From the NCBI GenBank assembly GCA_023397655.1, contig JAEWTW010000007.1, forward strand, positions 1 to 64,000: a DNA stretch of 64,000 nt. The letters run 5' to 3'. The notes beneath the pieces are model-generated. The model was given only the letters and a program-made list of their open reading frames with translations. It was not told the DNA's origin and searched no databases. How positions within the stretch are numbered: the stretch's first letter is position 1; each line of letters begins with the position of its first letter. Shown in pieces: positions 51,567 through 60,200 of the stretch. The translations under genes were made by a program, and so were the position numbers. This DNA is from Bacillota bacterium (lineage in GTDB: Bacteria; Bacillota; Clostridia; Christensenellales; SZUA-584).

Positions 51567-54500
51567 ATGAAAAAGATACTGTCGTTGCTGCTCGTTGTAC
51601 TGCTGTTCGTGGGTATTGTCGCATACGCTGGTGCGGCTTTTGCACAGGACAGGGATCGCATTTTTCGCCTGACGGCCACGATCGACGATTCGGAAACACC
51701 GGCAGCTGAAGCGATGCCCTCTGCCGAAGGCGAGCCAGGGGCTTCAGATACGGCTGAGGAAGAACCGGGAACAGCAGGCACGGCCGAGGAAGAACCCGAA
51801 ACGACGGAAGTGGCCGAAGGTGAACCGGAGGCTGCGGATGAGGACGTATCCGCTGACCCCGACTTTTCGGCAATGACGCCGCAGCAGCTCTATGAGTACC
51901 TGATTAAGCTGGAAAGCGACGAGGAAGTTGACGCGTTCTTGAACGCGCTGACACCTGAGCAGCAGGCCGCCCTTGACGCATATATTTTGAGTATATCGGA
52001 GCCGGTTCCAAAAGTAGAAAGAGAATACGCGGCTGATTACACGCATGCTGCGCCACTAAAGGACCCTGTGGACGTAACAGCTTCCAGACTGGTTGGAAAA
52101 CTCGCGATGCAGACGATGACCACTCCCGCGCCGGAAGATGACGGGCTGGTACTGGACAAGACGGTCAGCGGCAATCAGACCGACGGCTATAAGCTGACGA
52201 TCGAAGCGTACGCGACGGGCGAGGTGCACATCACGACGGCGCAAAAACCCGTTCCGGCGGATATCATACTCGTGCTGGATCTGTCACTAAGCATGGACGG
52301 TGATATAATATCAGGTTACGCTGTAAAGACATTCAATAAAAATTTTGACGTGTATGATTATGTTGGTGACCTGTTTGTGAAGGTGGATGGGCAATACTAT
52401 CCCGTCACAATCACCCGAACTCCGACTGATGATCATCAAAATCCAAAATATCAGTACTTCTACAGTTACACGGTGGGAACATCGGTTCAAACTTATACAA
52501 GCGATGAAAATGGGAGCAATGATTCTCCGCCCGCCTGGACTTTTTACCGGTACAGTACGGTAAGCCGTCTGGCTGCCTTGAAAACAGCTGCGAGTCATTT
52601 CATTGACTCCATAGAGACAAAGGCAAATTCCGGAGATGGGGTTGATCACCGTATCGCTGTCGTCACTTATTCGACATCAGCATCCATCATATCTGGCAAT
52701 AAAAATACCAATGGCGCATTTGTGAGCGTTAATAACAATTCGACTGGTATAGACGCGTTACAAGGCGAAATTGCGGATTTGGATACTATTAGTTACACAC
52801 GTTCTGATTTGGGACTGCAAAAAGCGAAGGATGTTTTTCAAAATGATCCTCCTGATAACAGCGGACTCAGAAACAGGGTCGTCGTGTTCTTTACAGATGG
52901 TGCACCGGCCAGCAGCGGCAACGGTTCCTTTCAAGAGTCCGTTGCCAATCCGGCGATTGCAAACGCCAAAACTTTAAAGGCTTCCGTTGCTGCCTCGGGA
53001 TACGGCGTGACGGTATATTCTATAGGCATATTTGATGGAGCGAACCCCACCACGACGATTGGCTCCGCTTCCAATGAAAATAAGTTTATGCACTTCGTAT
53101 CGTCCAACTACCCCAACGCCACGAGCATGTCCAGCTACGATACGGGCAGCAATGCGGGCTATTATCTGTCGGCTTCCAATACAACGGGGCTGAACAACAT
53201 ATTCCAGTCGATTTCGGAAAACATCGAGACGGGCGAAACCACTGTGACGCTGGACGGTTCCGCGGTTATGAAGGATATGATCGCGCCGTATTTCCGGCTG
53301 CCGGCAGGAGCATCCGTCAACAGCATACAAATGTATACGGCTTCAGCCGGAGCCACCGCAAACAGCTGGCTTCCGCGAGAACCGTTCAACGGCACGGTGA
53401 CCATCAGCGATGACCGGAAAACCGTCGGCGTTTCGGGATTCAATTATGCTGAAAACTATTACGCTGCCATTGAAACAAACGGCACAATAACAGGCTACAA
53501 GGGGAAGAAACTGATCATAGAAATACCCATTGAGTACATTCCGGGCTCATGCTTTGGGGGCACAGTGCCCACCAACGAGCTGGCTTCAGGCATATACAAA
53601 GGCAGAGACCTGGTGAAGGCGCTGCCCATACCTACGGTCGATATACCGGTAAACTACGATTTTACGCCGGAGAACCAGTCGATCTACCTGACGCAGAACG
53701 CGATGCTGAACGGCATGTTCACCACGGCAGCCGGATACGTTGCGGACGGTGTCAACAACGCGTATGTCGACATCGTCTATGCCTTACGGTCGGGCGGCGG
53801 GACGGTGCTGGGCACTTATACAATCAGAGCAGGAGACAGTCAGGCGGACGGTGAATGGGATATCTCGCATTTTGAGCTGGAGGGGCTGACGGCCAACACC
53901 GGATTAACGGTGGACTGCACTGTCACAACGGTGAACGGTACGCCTGCATCCATTACATTGTCCAAGCCGGTAACGGTCTATGTGTTTACACCTGAGGTGA
54001 CATGGCGCGACAGCGTGATCTGGCTGGGTGAAACGGCGGACTATGCTGACAACCTGCACGCAGTGGTGTGGAATAACACCGCTGGCGGTGTGCCGCTGCC
54101 TTTGGGTGCTGCGCCTTCGCTGACGTATCAGTACAATCCGGCAGCGGCTGATTTTACCCAGGATACGCATGTCGGTGTAACGGTCAATATCGGCGGCTCC
54201 AACGTGACGCCGTACACACATTTAGTGCATCAGGATTGCAGCATCCCTGGCTGCGGGTATAATGCAGCGCTGGGGCAGTTCATGGTGCATGTGAAAAGCT
54301 GCGCGATGACCATCACGAAACAGGGCGCGGCTGATACGACGGACACGTTCATATTCAAGGTAACGGGCGGTGGACGTGAGCTGTACGTTTCGGTACAGGG
54401 CAACGGAAGCCAGACCATCGTCGGCCTGCCGGTGGGCAGCTATACGATAACGGAGCTGGGCTCCTGGAGCTGGCGCTATACCGCGGGCGAGGAGACTGTG

Positions 54501-54614
54501 ACGCTGGGCGCGGATAATGCGGCGGCAACAGTAACCGTGGGTAACACGATAGCAAATGATAAATGGCTCGGCGGAGACAGCCATGCAGTCAACACGTTCT
54601 TAAGCGCAGACTGA
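51567..54614 (+). CDS. Large von Willebrand factor A-domain secreted adhesin-like protein
   Basis: A 1015-residue protein with a classical signal peptide (cut near AFA, residue 26). An acidic Glu/Pro/Ala repeat region (about 45-95) leads to a VWA domain (about 225-560) with the metal-site motif D238-L-S240-L-S242 and FTDGAPAS near 442-449. Ig-like or pilin-like modules follow, and a SpaA/Cna-B-like end (MTITKQGAADTTDTF, LPVGSYTITELG). There is no LPXTG-type motif or terminal helix; it ends SHAVNTFLSAD. It resembles pilus-tip adhesins but must be held by other subunits. It is encoded in the middle of the SipW/sortase operon. Confidence 0.85.
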   Translation: MKKILSLLLVVLLFVGIVAYAGAAFAQDRDRIFRLTATIDDSETPAAEAMPSAEGEPGASDTAEEEPGTAGTAEEEPETTEVAEGEPEAADEDVSADPDFSAMTPQQLYEYLIKLESDEEVDAFLNALTPEQQAALDAYILSISEPVPKVEREYAADYTHAAPLKDPVDVTASRLVGKLAMQTMTTPAPEDDGLVLDKTVSGNQTDGYKLTIEAYATGEVHITTAQKPVPADIILVLDLSLSMDGDIISGYAVKTFNKNFDVYDYVGDLFVKVDGQYYPVTITRTPTDDHQNPKYQYFYSYTVGTSVQTYTSDENGSNDSPPAWTFYRYSTVSRLAALKTAASHFIDSIETKANSGDGVDHRIAVVTYSTSASIISGNKNTNGAFVSVNNNSTGIDALQGEIADLDTISYTRSDLGLQKAKDVFQNDPPDNSGLRNRVVVFFTDGAPASSGNGSFQESVANPAIANAKTLKASVAASGYGVTVYSIGIFDGANPTTTIGSASNENKFMHFVSSNYPNATSMSSYDTGSNAGYYLSASNTTGLNNIFQSISENIETGETTVTLDGSAVMKDMIAPYFRLPAGASVNSIQMYTASAGATANSWLPREPFNGTVTISDDRKTVGVSGFNYAENYYAAIETNGTITGYKGKKLIIEIPIEYIPGSCFGGTVPTNELASGIYKGRDLVKALPIPTVDIPVNYDFTPENQSIYLTQNAMLNGMFTTAAGYVADGVNNAYVDIVYALRSGGGTVLGTYTIRAGDSQADGEWDISHFELEGLTANTGLTVDCTVTTVNGTPASITLSKPVTVYVFTPEVTWRDSVIWLGETADYADNLHAVVWNNTAGGVPLPLGAAPSLTYQYNPAAADFTQDTHVGVTVNIGGSNVTPYTHLVHQDCSIPGCGYNAALGQFMVHVKSCAMTITKQGAADTTDTFIFKVTGGGRELYVSVQGNGSQTIVGLPVGSYTITELGSWSWRYTAGEETVTLGADNAAATVTVGNTIANDKWLGGDSHAVNTFLSAD

Positions 54615-54631
54615 TATACGGAGGGAACACA

Positions 54632-55201
54632 ATGAGTAAACACAGGCGCAGATGGCCGCGGAAGAAGAAGCTGCTGCTGGCGCTGGCGGCGGCAGTGCTG
54701 CTGCTGCTGGCCGCAGCCGGATCCACGCTGGCCTGGCTGACTGCGCAGAGCGAAACGCTTTCCAATACATTCGATCCGGCGAGTATTACCTGCGAAACGG
54801 TAGAGTCGTTTTCGGACGGCGTTAAGAGCGATGTCGCCATTAAAAATACGGGTACGATGGATGCCTATATCCGAGCGGTGCTGATACCCGTTTGGAAGGA
54901 TGGCGGCAGCATTGCCGGAGAAGCCGCGTCGCTGTCTGACTGCACCATGGTCTGGGGCGACTTGACGACATGGGTGCTGGGTGCGGACGGCTATTACTAC
55001 TGTACCATACCCGTTCCGGCGGGAAAAAGCACGCCGGTATTGATCGACAGGTGCACGGCAGCGCCGCATGACGGTTATAATTTTGAGTTGCAGATATCGG
55101 CGCAGGCTATACAGGCCCTGCCCGCGTCCGTGGTGAGGGGCGTATGGGGCAGCGCGGTATCGGGTGTGCAGGCTGACGGCACACTGGAGGTGGCAGGATG
55201 A
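54632..55201 (+). CDS. SipW-dependent TasA/camelysin-like secreted protein 4
   Basis: ATG 54632 is seven bases after GGAGG. The 189-residue protein has an unusually basic N-terminus (KHRRRWPRKKK), a long hydrophobic core and STLAWLTAQSETLSNTFDPASI, marking a SipW substrate. The mature part has AIKNTGTMDAYIRAVLIPVW and QISAQAIQAL, as in the other members. The stop overlaps the next start by four bases, so its product is made together with the anchored protein, perhaps as its partner at the fibre base. Confidence 0.8.
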   Translation: MSKHRRRWPRKKKLLLALAAAVLLLLAAAGSTLAWLTAQSETLSNTFDPASITCETVESFSDGVKSDVAIKNTGTMDAYIRAVLIPVWKDGGSIAGEAASLSDCTMVWGDLTTWVLGADGYYYCTIPVPAGKSTPVLIDRCTAAPHDGYNFELQISAQAIQALPASVVRGVWGSAVSGVQADGTLEVAG

Positions 55202-55857
55202 AGATATGGCGGAAGGGTGCGGCAGCATTGGCCGTATGCACACTGCTGCTGGCGGCATGGGTTGTGCCGGCGCTGGCAGCGGGCTCGACCGTGACGTATG
55301 TAAGCAGCGCCGATAAGTTTGTATTTCTGCCGGACAGCGACCTGTTCCAGGATTTCAAGGGCGTAATGCCCGGTGATACGCTGACGCAGCAGATCACGGT
55401 GAAGAACGACATCTCCAACGGCATCAAGGTGAAGATATATCTGCGAGCGGAAGCCGTGGATCAGCAGTATCAGGATTTCCTGAGCCAAATGAATCTGAAG
55501 GTGGTGCAGGACGGCGGCTCGGTGCTGTTCGACGCGCCGGCGGATATGCAGGACGGGCTGGCATCCAACGTATGCCTTGGCACTTTCTATTCCGGGGCTG
55601 ATGTGGATATTAATGTCACGCTGGATGTGCCCATTGAGATGGGCAACGAGTTTCAGGACAGCACGGGGTTAATAAGTTGGGTATTTACCGCGGAAGAACT
55701 GCCGATCAGCCCGGACGACCCCAAGACAGGGGATACGGTGAACATCTGGGTGTACGGCGCGGTATTTGCGGGCAGCGCAGTGGGGCTGGCGGCACTGCTG
55801 CTGCTTCGAAGCACAAAGGTAAAAAAGGCCAAGAGCGGCCGGGATACAAGCCTGTGA
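55198..55857 (+). CDS. Sortase-anchored surface protein (DPKTG motif), probable fibre base
   Basis: A 219-residue protein with a classical signal peptide (cut near ALA, 28), a beta-rich domain (VMPGDTLTQQITVKND, then VKIYLRAEAV) and a sorting signal: DPKTGD near residue 173-178, a membrane helix (about 183-203) and a basic tail (KVKKAKSGR). The motif resembles the (S/P)PxTG sites of clostridial class B sortases, and such a sortase gene follows. It is the only protein in the operon with a cell-wall anchor, so it is the likely base for the fibre. Confidence 0.85.
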   Translation: MKIWRKGAAALAVCTLLLAAWVVPALAAGSTVTYVSSADKFVFLPDSDLFQDFKGVMPGDTLTQQITVKNDISNGIKVKIYLRAEAVDQQYQDFLSQMNLKVVQDGGSVLFDAPADMQDGLASNVCLGTFYSGADVDINVTLDVPIEMGNEFQDSTGLISWVFTAEELPISPDDPKTGDTVNIWVYGAVFAGSAVGLAALLLLRSTKVKKAKSGRDTSL

Positions 55858-55879
55858 CCGATAAGTAAAAATAACTGAG

Positions 55880-55919
55880 ACAGCCGGACGGAGAGCACAC
55901 CTTTTCGAAAGGCTGTTTT
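55880..55919 (+). terminator. Possible attenuator hairpin before the sortase gene
   Basis: ACAGCC (55880-55885) can pair with GGCTGT (55911-55916), followed by TTTC. An alternative CCTTT/AAAGG stem (55900-55912) is mutually exclusive with it. Weak evidence. Confidence 0.35.
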
Positions 55920-55937
55920 CTATTGCGGGAGGGTAAA

Positions 55938-56726
55938 ATGAAAAAAAAGCTGCGGTGGCTGCTGGGTATGCTGCTGATAATCGCGCTGGTCATAAGTGGC
56001 TACCGCATTGTTCAGATAATGGCAGAGTATGCGCAGACGGAAACGGCGCAGCAAGAGGCGATAGACCGCGCAGTGGTGCTGGCTGACGAGGCGCTGCCCG
56101 CAGCGGCTGTGAACACGGCGGAGAAGCCGGGCACTGTGGAGGAAGCACCGCCTGCGGAGACGCCGCCGATCATGGTGGACTTTGGCACGCTTCATGAGAT
56201 CAACCCCGAGATCATGGGGTGGCTGTACTGCGCGGACACAAAGATCAACTATCCTGTGGCGCAGACGGACGACAACACATATTACCTGAACCATCTGTAT
56301 GACGGCAAATCGGGCCGCAGCGGCACGCTGTTCGTCGACTGCGCGTGCAGCCCGGATTTTTCAGACCGGAATACCGTAATATACGGGCATCACATGAAAA
56401 GCGGGTCCATGTTCGCCGGTATCGTGGAATACCAGTCGCAGGAATATTATGAGGCGCACCCCACCATGTATCTGCTGACGCCGGAAGGGAATTACAGGCT
56501 GGATATATTCGGTGGATATGTGGCGGAATCGGGATCGCAGAGGCTGTTTTCTCTGGATGAGGAAGCCGAATTTGCGGCGTATCTGGAAGAGATAAGGACG
56601 CTGTCCGATTTTGCCGCTAATGTTGACGTGACGCCGAAGAGCCGCATCGTCACGCTGTCCACCTGCACCTACGAGTATGACGGGGCACGCTATCTGCTGT
56701 TCGCGGCGATGACGGCGATCGGGTGA
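55938..56726 (+). CDS. srtB: Class B sortase
   Basis: ATG 55938 follows GGGAGGG. The 262-residue protein has an N-terminal membrane anchor (about 7-26) and an extracellular sortase domain with His151 in IYGHHMKSG, Cys243 in LSTCTYEYD and Arg251, the full class B active site. The segments GWLYCADTKINYPV and YLNHLYDGKSG are class B marks. It would link the DPKTG protein, and possibly other subunits, to peptidoglycan. It is the last gene of the surface operon. Acidic linker residues 35-75 are low complexity. Confidence 0.93.
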   Translation: MKKKLRWLLGMLLIIALVISGYRIVQIMAEYAQTETAQQEAIDRAVVLADEALPAAAVNTAEKPGTVEEAPPAETPPIMVDFGTLHEINPEIMGWLYCADTKINYPVAQTDDNTYYLNHLYDGKSGRSGTLFVDCACSPDFSDRNTVIYGHHMKSGSMFAGIVEYQSQEYYEAHPTMYLLTPEGNYRLDIFGGYVAESGSQRLFSLDEEAEFAAYLEEIRTLSDFAANVDVTPKSRIVTLSTCTYEYDGARYLLFAAMTAIG

Positions 56727-56945
56727 TAAAGCTCTCAATTTGGCCTGCCGGATATCCAGTGTCAAAGTCCTCATTTCATATGCCTGTTCTGCTTTACCGA
56801 ATGTAAAACTTGAAAAATCAGTTCGATGACCTTACAATATGGGCAACATGTTTCGTTTTCATAAACCGCCGATTAAATATTGTATTTGGAAATATAATTA
56901 TATCGTGGCGGTAAATATTAATATACCAAAGAGCAGGTGAAGCTT

Positions 56946-58460
56946 TTGATTAAGCGAATAATGACATTACTGCTGGTCGCGCTGCTGGCAATACTCGTTA
57001 TTGTCTATATATTTGTGTTCAGAAATGACCAGCCGCCGGCTCCCCCACCCGTAAATGTGGACCTGAACGGGACAAGCTTTGAAAACCTTGACCTGCCGAT
57101 GGATTACGATATCCGGCAGTTTGAGGGCATGACGCTGCGTTTCATCGTGGAAAATAACCGTCATGCCACCATATTGCTCAACAAAAGCCAGGAATTCTCC
57201 GAACTGACCGGCATTAACATCAAGATCATCGCGGTGGATTTCGATACGCTGGTGCAGAAGATCAACCTTGATTTTATCTCCAAGGCGGGGCAGTACCAGA
57301 TCGTCTATGTGGACCCGTATCAGACACTGAACCGTTTTTACGACTCCTTCGAGGTGCTCAACGGCTACAACCAAAGCGCCGACATGCCGCACATCAAGGG
57401 GTTCATGAGCGATTTCTCCGAGCTGCAGACAAAGACGATATCCTACTTTGAGAACGACGAAAACGTCTATACTATTCCTTTCGACAGCACGACGATGATC
57501 ATGTTTTACCGCAAGGATATTTTCGATAAATACGCAGGTCAGTTCAAAAAAGAAAAGGGGTTCGACTGGACGCCGGGGACCCGCAGCTTCACCTGGGAAC
57601 GGTATATCGAGATTGCCAGATGGATCGACGAGAATGTGCCGGATAACGAGGTGAAATACGGCTGCAGCGCGATGGCGCAGCAGCACAACTCCATATTCTG
57701 CGAGTTTTCCAACGTGCTTGCGGCGTATGGCGGGGATTACTTTGCGGAAGAAAATATCGGGACGCTGGGCACGAAAACCTTTGACGGCATCAGGGTGCAG
57801 GACGACACCTTTGTGAAGGCGCTGGATATCTATAAGGAAGTTGTGCATGCGGCAGCGCCCGAAAGCGTCAACTGGAACTGGACCGACGCGGCGAACGCGT
57901 TCCGTAACGGCGAAATCGCGATGATGCTGAACTGGGACGAAAACTACCCGTTCCTCGACGACCCCGAATACTCCAAGGTGTCCGGCAAAGTGGGCTGCGC
58001 CATACTGCCGTATGGCAGCGCGGGAAGCGCCAACATATTCGGCGGGTCTGGCATCGGCATCAACAAGTTCGCTTCCGAGGAAGAGAAGAAGGCAGCGTGG
58101 CTGTTCATCGTATGGGCCACATCGCAGGAGATGCAGCGCGAGATACTCATCAACCCGGAAGGCGGTAACCTGCCGTCAAGGCTTTCCGTATATGAGGAAC
58201 CGGATATCAGCAAGGAGCTGGAGGAGCCGGATGCCGGGGGAACGCTGCTCAACAACGAGCTGGTGAAAACGGTGCTGGCCGCTTGGAAACCGGAGAATCT
58301 CTATTTACGGCCCAAGGTGTCCAACTTCTATTACATCGAGCAGGTGCTCAATAAGAATCTGCATGACTTTGTGACGGAAGACCTAAACAGCCGCGACGTC
58401 AGCCAGCGGATCTATCAGGAGTTATTAAAAATCAAAAGCAAGGACGGGGGGACATCATGA
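56946..58460 (+). CDS. Membrane-anchored extracellular solute-binding protein (family 1)
   Basis: TTG 56946 is preferred because AGCAGG lies eight bases upstream; GTG 56937 overlaps that site. The protein of about 504 residues has an N-terminal membrane helix (about 5-23) with no lipobox Cys, then a MalE/UgpB-like fold (FIVENNRHATILLNKSQEF; IPFDSTTMIMFYRKDIF; NWDENYPFLDD). It overlaps the histidine kinase gene by four bases, and no family-1 permeases are present. It therefore more likely presents a sugar signal to the kinase than feeds a transporter. An importer function is less likely but possible. Confidence 0.85.
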   Translation: MIKRIMTLLLVALLAILVIVYIFVFRNDQPPAPPPVNVDLNGTSFENLDLPMDYDIRQFEGMTLRFIVENNRHATILLNKSQEFSELTGINIKIIAVDFDTLVQKINLDFISKAGQYQIVYVDPYQTLNRFYDSFEVLNGYNQSADMPHIKGFMSDFSELQTKTISYFENDENVYTIPFDSTTMIMFYRKDIFDKYAGQFKKEKGFDWTPGTRSFTWERYIEIARWIDENVPDNEVKYGCSAMAQQHNSIFCEFSNVLAAYGGDYFAEENIGTLGTKTFDGIRVQDDTFVKALDIYKEVVHAAAPESVNWNWTDAANAFRNGEIAMMLNWDENYPFLDDPEYSKVSGKVGCAILPYGSAGSANIFGGSGIGINKFASEEEKKAAWLFIVWATSQEMQREILINPEGGNLPSRLSVYEEPDISKELEEPDAGGTLLNNELVKTVLAAWKPENLYLRPKVSNFYYIEQVLNKNLHDFVTEDLNSRDVSQRIYQELLKIKSKDGGTS

Positions 58461-60190
58461 AGAAGGTCAGGATATACCCCTCTCTGCGGCTGAAGCTGGG
58501 CATCATCGCGGTGATACTGATCGCGATACCCATGCTGGCCATATCATTTACATACACCAGAACCGTCAAGGACATCATAACCAAGAAATATACCGAGACG
58601 GCGATACAGTCCGTGTATGAAGCGGGCGAGCAGATCGATTTCATATTGCGGGATGTTGAAGACTTTTCCACCGTCATCATTTCCAACGCGGAGCTGCTTC
58701 AGATGGCGGAAAGGCCGGGGGATTACAGCAAGGACGAGTTCAACACGCTGCTAAGAAGCTTCATATTGTCCCGCGACGATATTGAAGTGATCAATCTGAT
58801 ACTGGATAACGGCGAATACGCAATCGGTGCGAACATGATCGATTCCAAATCCTCCATTGATGCGCAACTGCAGGAATCCTCCGGACAGCCGGTGTGGCTG
58901 GATACCGAGAGCCATGTGATCGAGATATTGTCGGGCAAATTCCACAAAAACTATTTTGCGTTGGGGCGCAAGGTCATCAACTACAATACGCTGGACGACC
59001 TTGGTTATCTCGTAATCAACATGGAAGAAGTTATGCTCGAACAGGCTTACAAGAGCCTGCTGGACAACGACTTCGAGGATATCTATATCTGCGACGACAC
59101 GGGAACGATCATCAGCCATACCGACAAAAAAAAGATCGGCAGCACCATCAAGTTTAAGCCGTACGCGCAAAGCATACTCAATACCGACACGCCCAAGGGC
59201 TATTTTGAGTTCTTCGAGGATGTGGACAAGGTGGCCATCTATTCGACGATATCCAGCAACGGCTGGAAGATCATCAAGACGGTGCCAACGAGCTATCTGT
59301 ACAAGGAAGTCAACGACATGCAGCGGGATTTCCTCATATTCGGCGTGGTGTACGGTGTGGCGATCATCATATTCATGATATTCTTCTCCGTACGGTATAC
59401 CGACCCCATGATGAAGATGATGAGCGTGATTAAAAAGGTGGAACGGGGTGATCTTGCGGCGCGGACGGAGATATTCACCAACGATGAAGTGGGGCAGCTG
59501 GGGCGCAGCCTCAACAAAATGATCGCCGAGATGCAGAACTTGATCGACCGGCTCATCAAGGAGGAACAGGAGAAAAAAGAAGTGGAGCTGGAGGCGCTGC
59601 ATGCCCAGATCAACCCGCATTTCCTGTACAACACGCTGAACACAATCAAATGGATGGCCAAGATTCAAGGGGACAACAGCGTTAGCCGGGCTATCGTCGC
59701 GCTAATCAAGCTGCTGCGTGTGAGCACCAACCTCGGTACGGATACGATCACGCTGCGCGAAGAGATCGACTATGTGGACAACTATGTGGTGATACAGAAG
59801 CTGAAGTACAACGAAGCCATCAACATGAAATATCATATTGAAGACGCCTGTATGGGTGTGTTGATGCCCAAGCTGATACTGCAGCCCATCGTAGAAAATG
59901 CCATCATTTACGGCATCACGGACGATCACAAGGATATCAACATCGAAATATCCGCATATACCAAGGACAGCGAGCTGTTCATCGAAATCATGGACGACGG
60001 GCCGGGAATACACCGGGATATTGTGGAGGAGATACTTCGGACACAATCGGACAAGAACCGGTTCAGCAAGGTGGGGCTGAATAATATCAATCAGCGCATC
60101 AAACTCTATTATGGCGGCGAATACGGCCTGAGCATTGATACGGAGCTGGGTGTGGGCACCAAAATCATCGTGAAGATTCCGGTGAGGTGA
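58457..60190 (+). CDS. YesM-type sensor histidine kinase
   Basis: A 577-residue membrane kinase: helix at about 12-32, a dCache-like extracellular sensor (about 33-290), a second helix at about 293-312, a HAMP domain, and the HisKA_7TM-like phosphoacceptor with His388 in QINPHFLYNTL, then LQPIVENAIIYG and DDGPGIH in the ATP-binding domain. It overlaps both the binding-protein gene and is ten bases from the response regulator. YesM/YesN pairs control carbohydrate genes in Gram-positives, and the ABC genes downstream are the likely target. Confidence 0.93.
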   Translation: MKKVRIYPSLRLKLGIIAVILIAIPMLAISFTYTRTVKDIITKKYTETAIQSVYEAGEQIDFILRDVEDFSTVIISNAELLQMAERPGDYSKDEFNTLLRSFILSRDDIEVINLILDNGEYAIGANMIDSKSSIDAQLQESSGQPVWLDTESHVIEILSGKFHKNYFALGRKVINYNTLDDLGYLVINMEEVMLEQAYKSLLDNDFEDIYICDDTGTIISHTDKKKIGSTIKFKPYAQSILNTDTPKGYFEFFEDVDKVAIYSTISSNGWKIIKTVPTSYLYKEVNDMQRDFLIFGVVYGVAIIIFMIFFSVRYTDPMMKMMSVIKKVERGDLAARTEIFTNDEVGQLGRSLNKMIAEMQNLIDRLIKEEQEKKEVELEALHAQINPHFLYNTLNTIKWMAKIQGDNSVSRAIVALIKLLRVSTNLGTDTITLREEIDYVDNYVVIQKLKYNEAINMKYHIEDACMGVLMPKLILQPIVENAIIYGITDDHKDINIEISAYTKDSELFIEIMDDGPGIHRDIVEEILRTQSDKNRFSKVGLNNINQRIKLYYGGEYGLSIDTELGVGTKIIVKIPVR

Positions 60191-60200
60191 AGGAGGCAGC

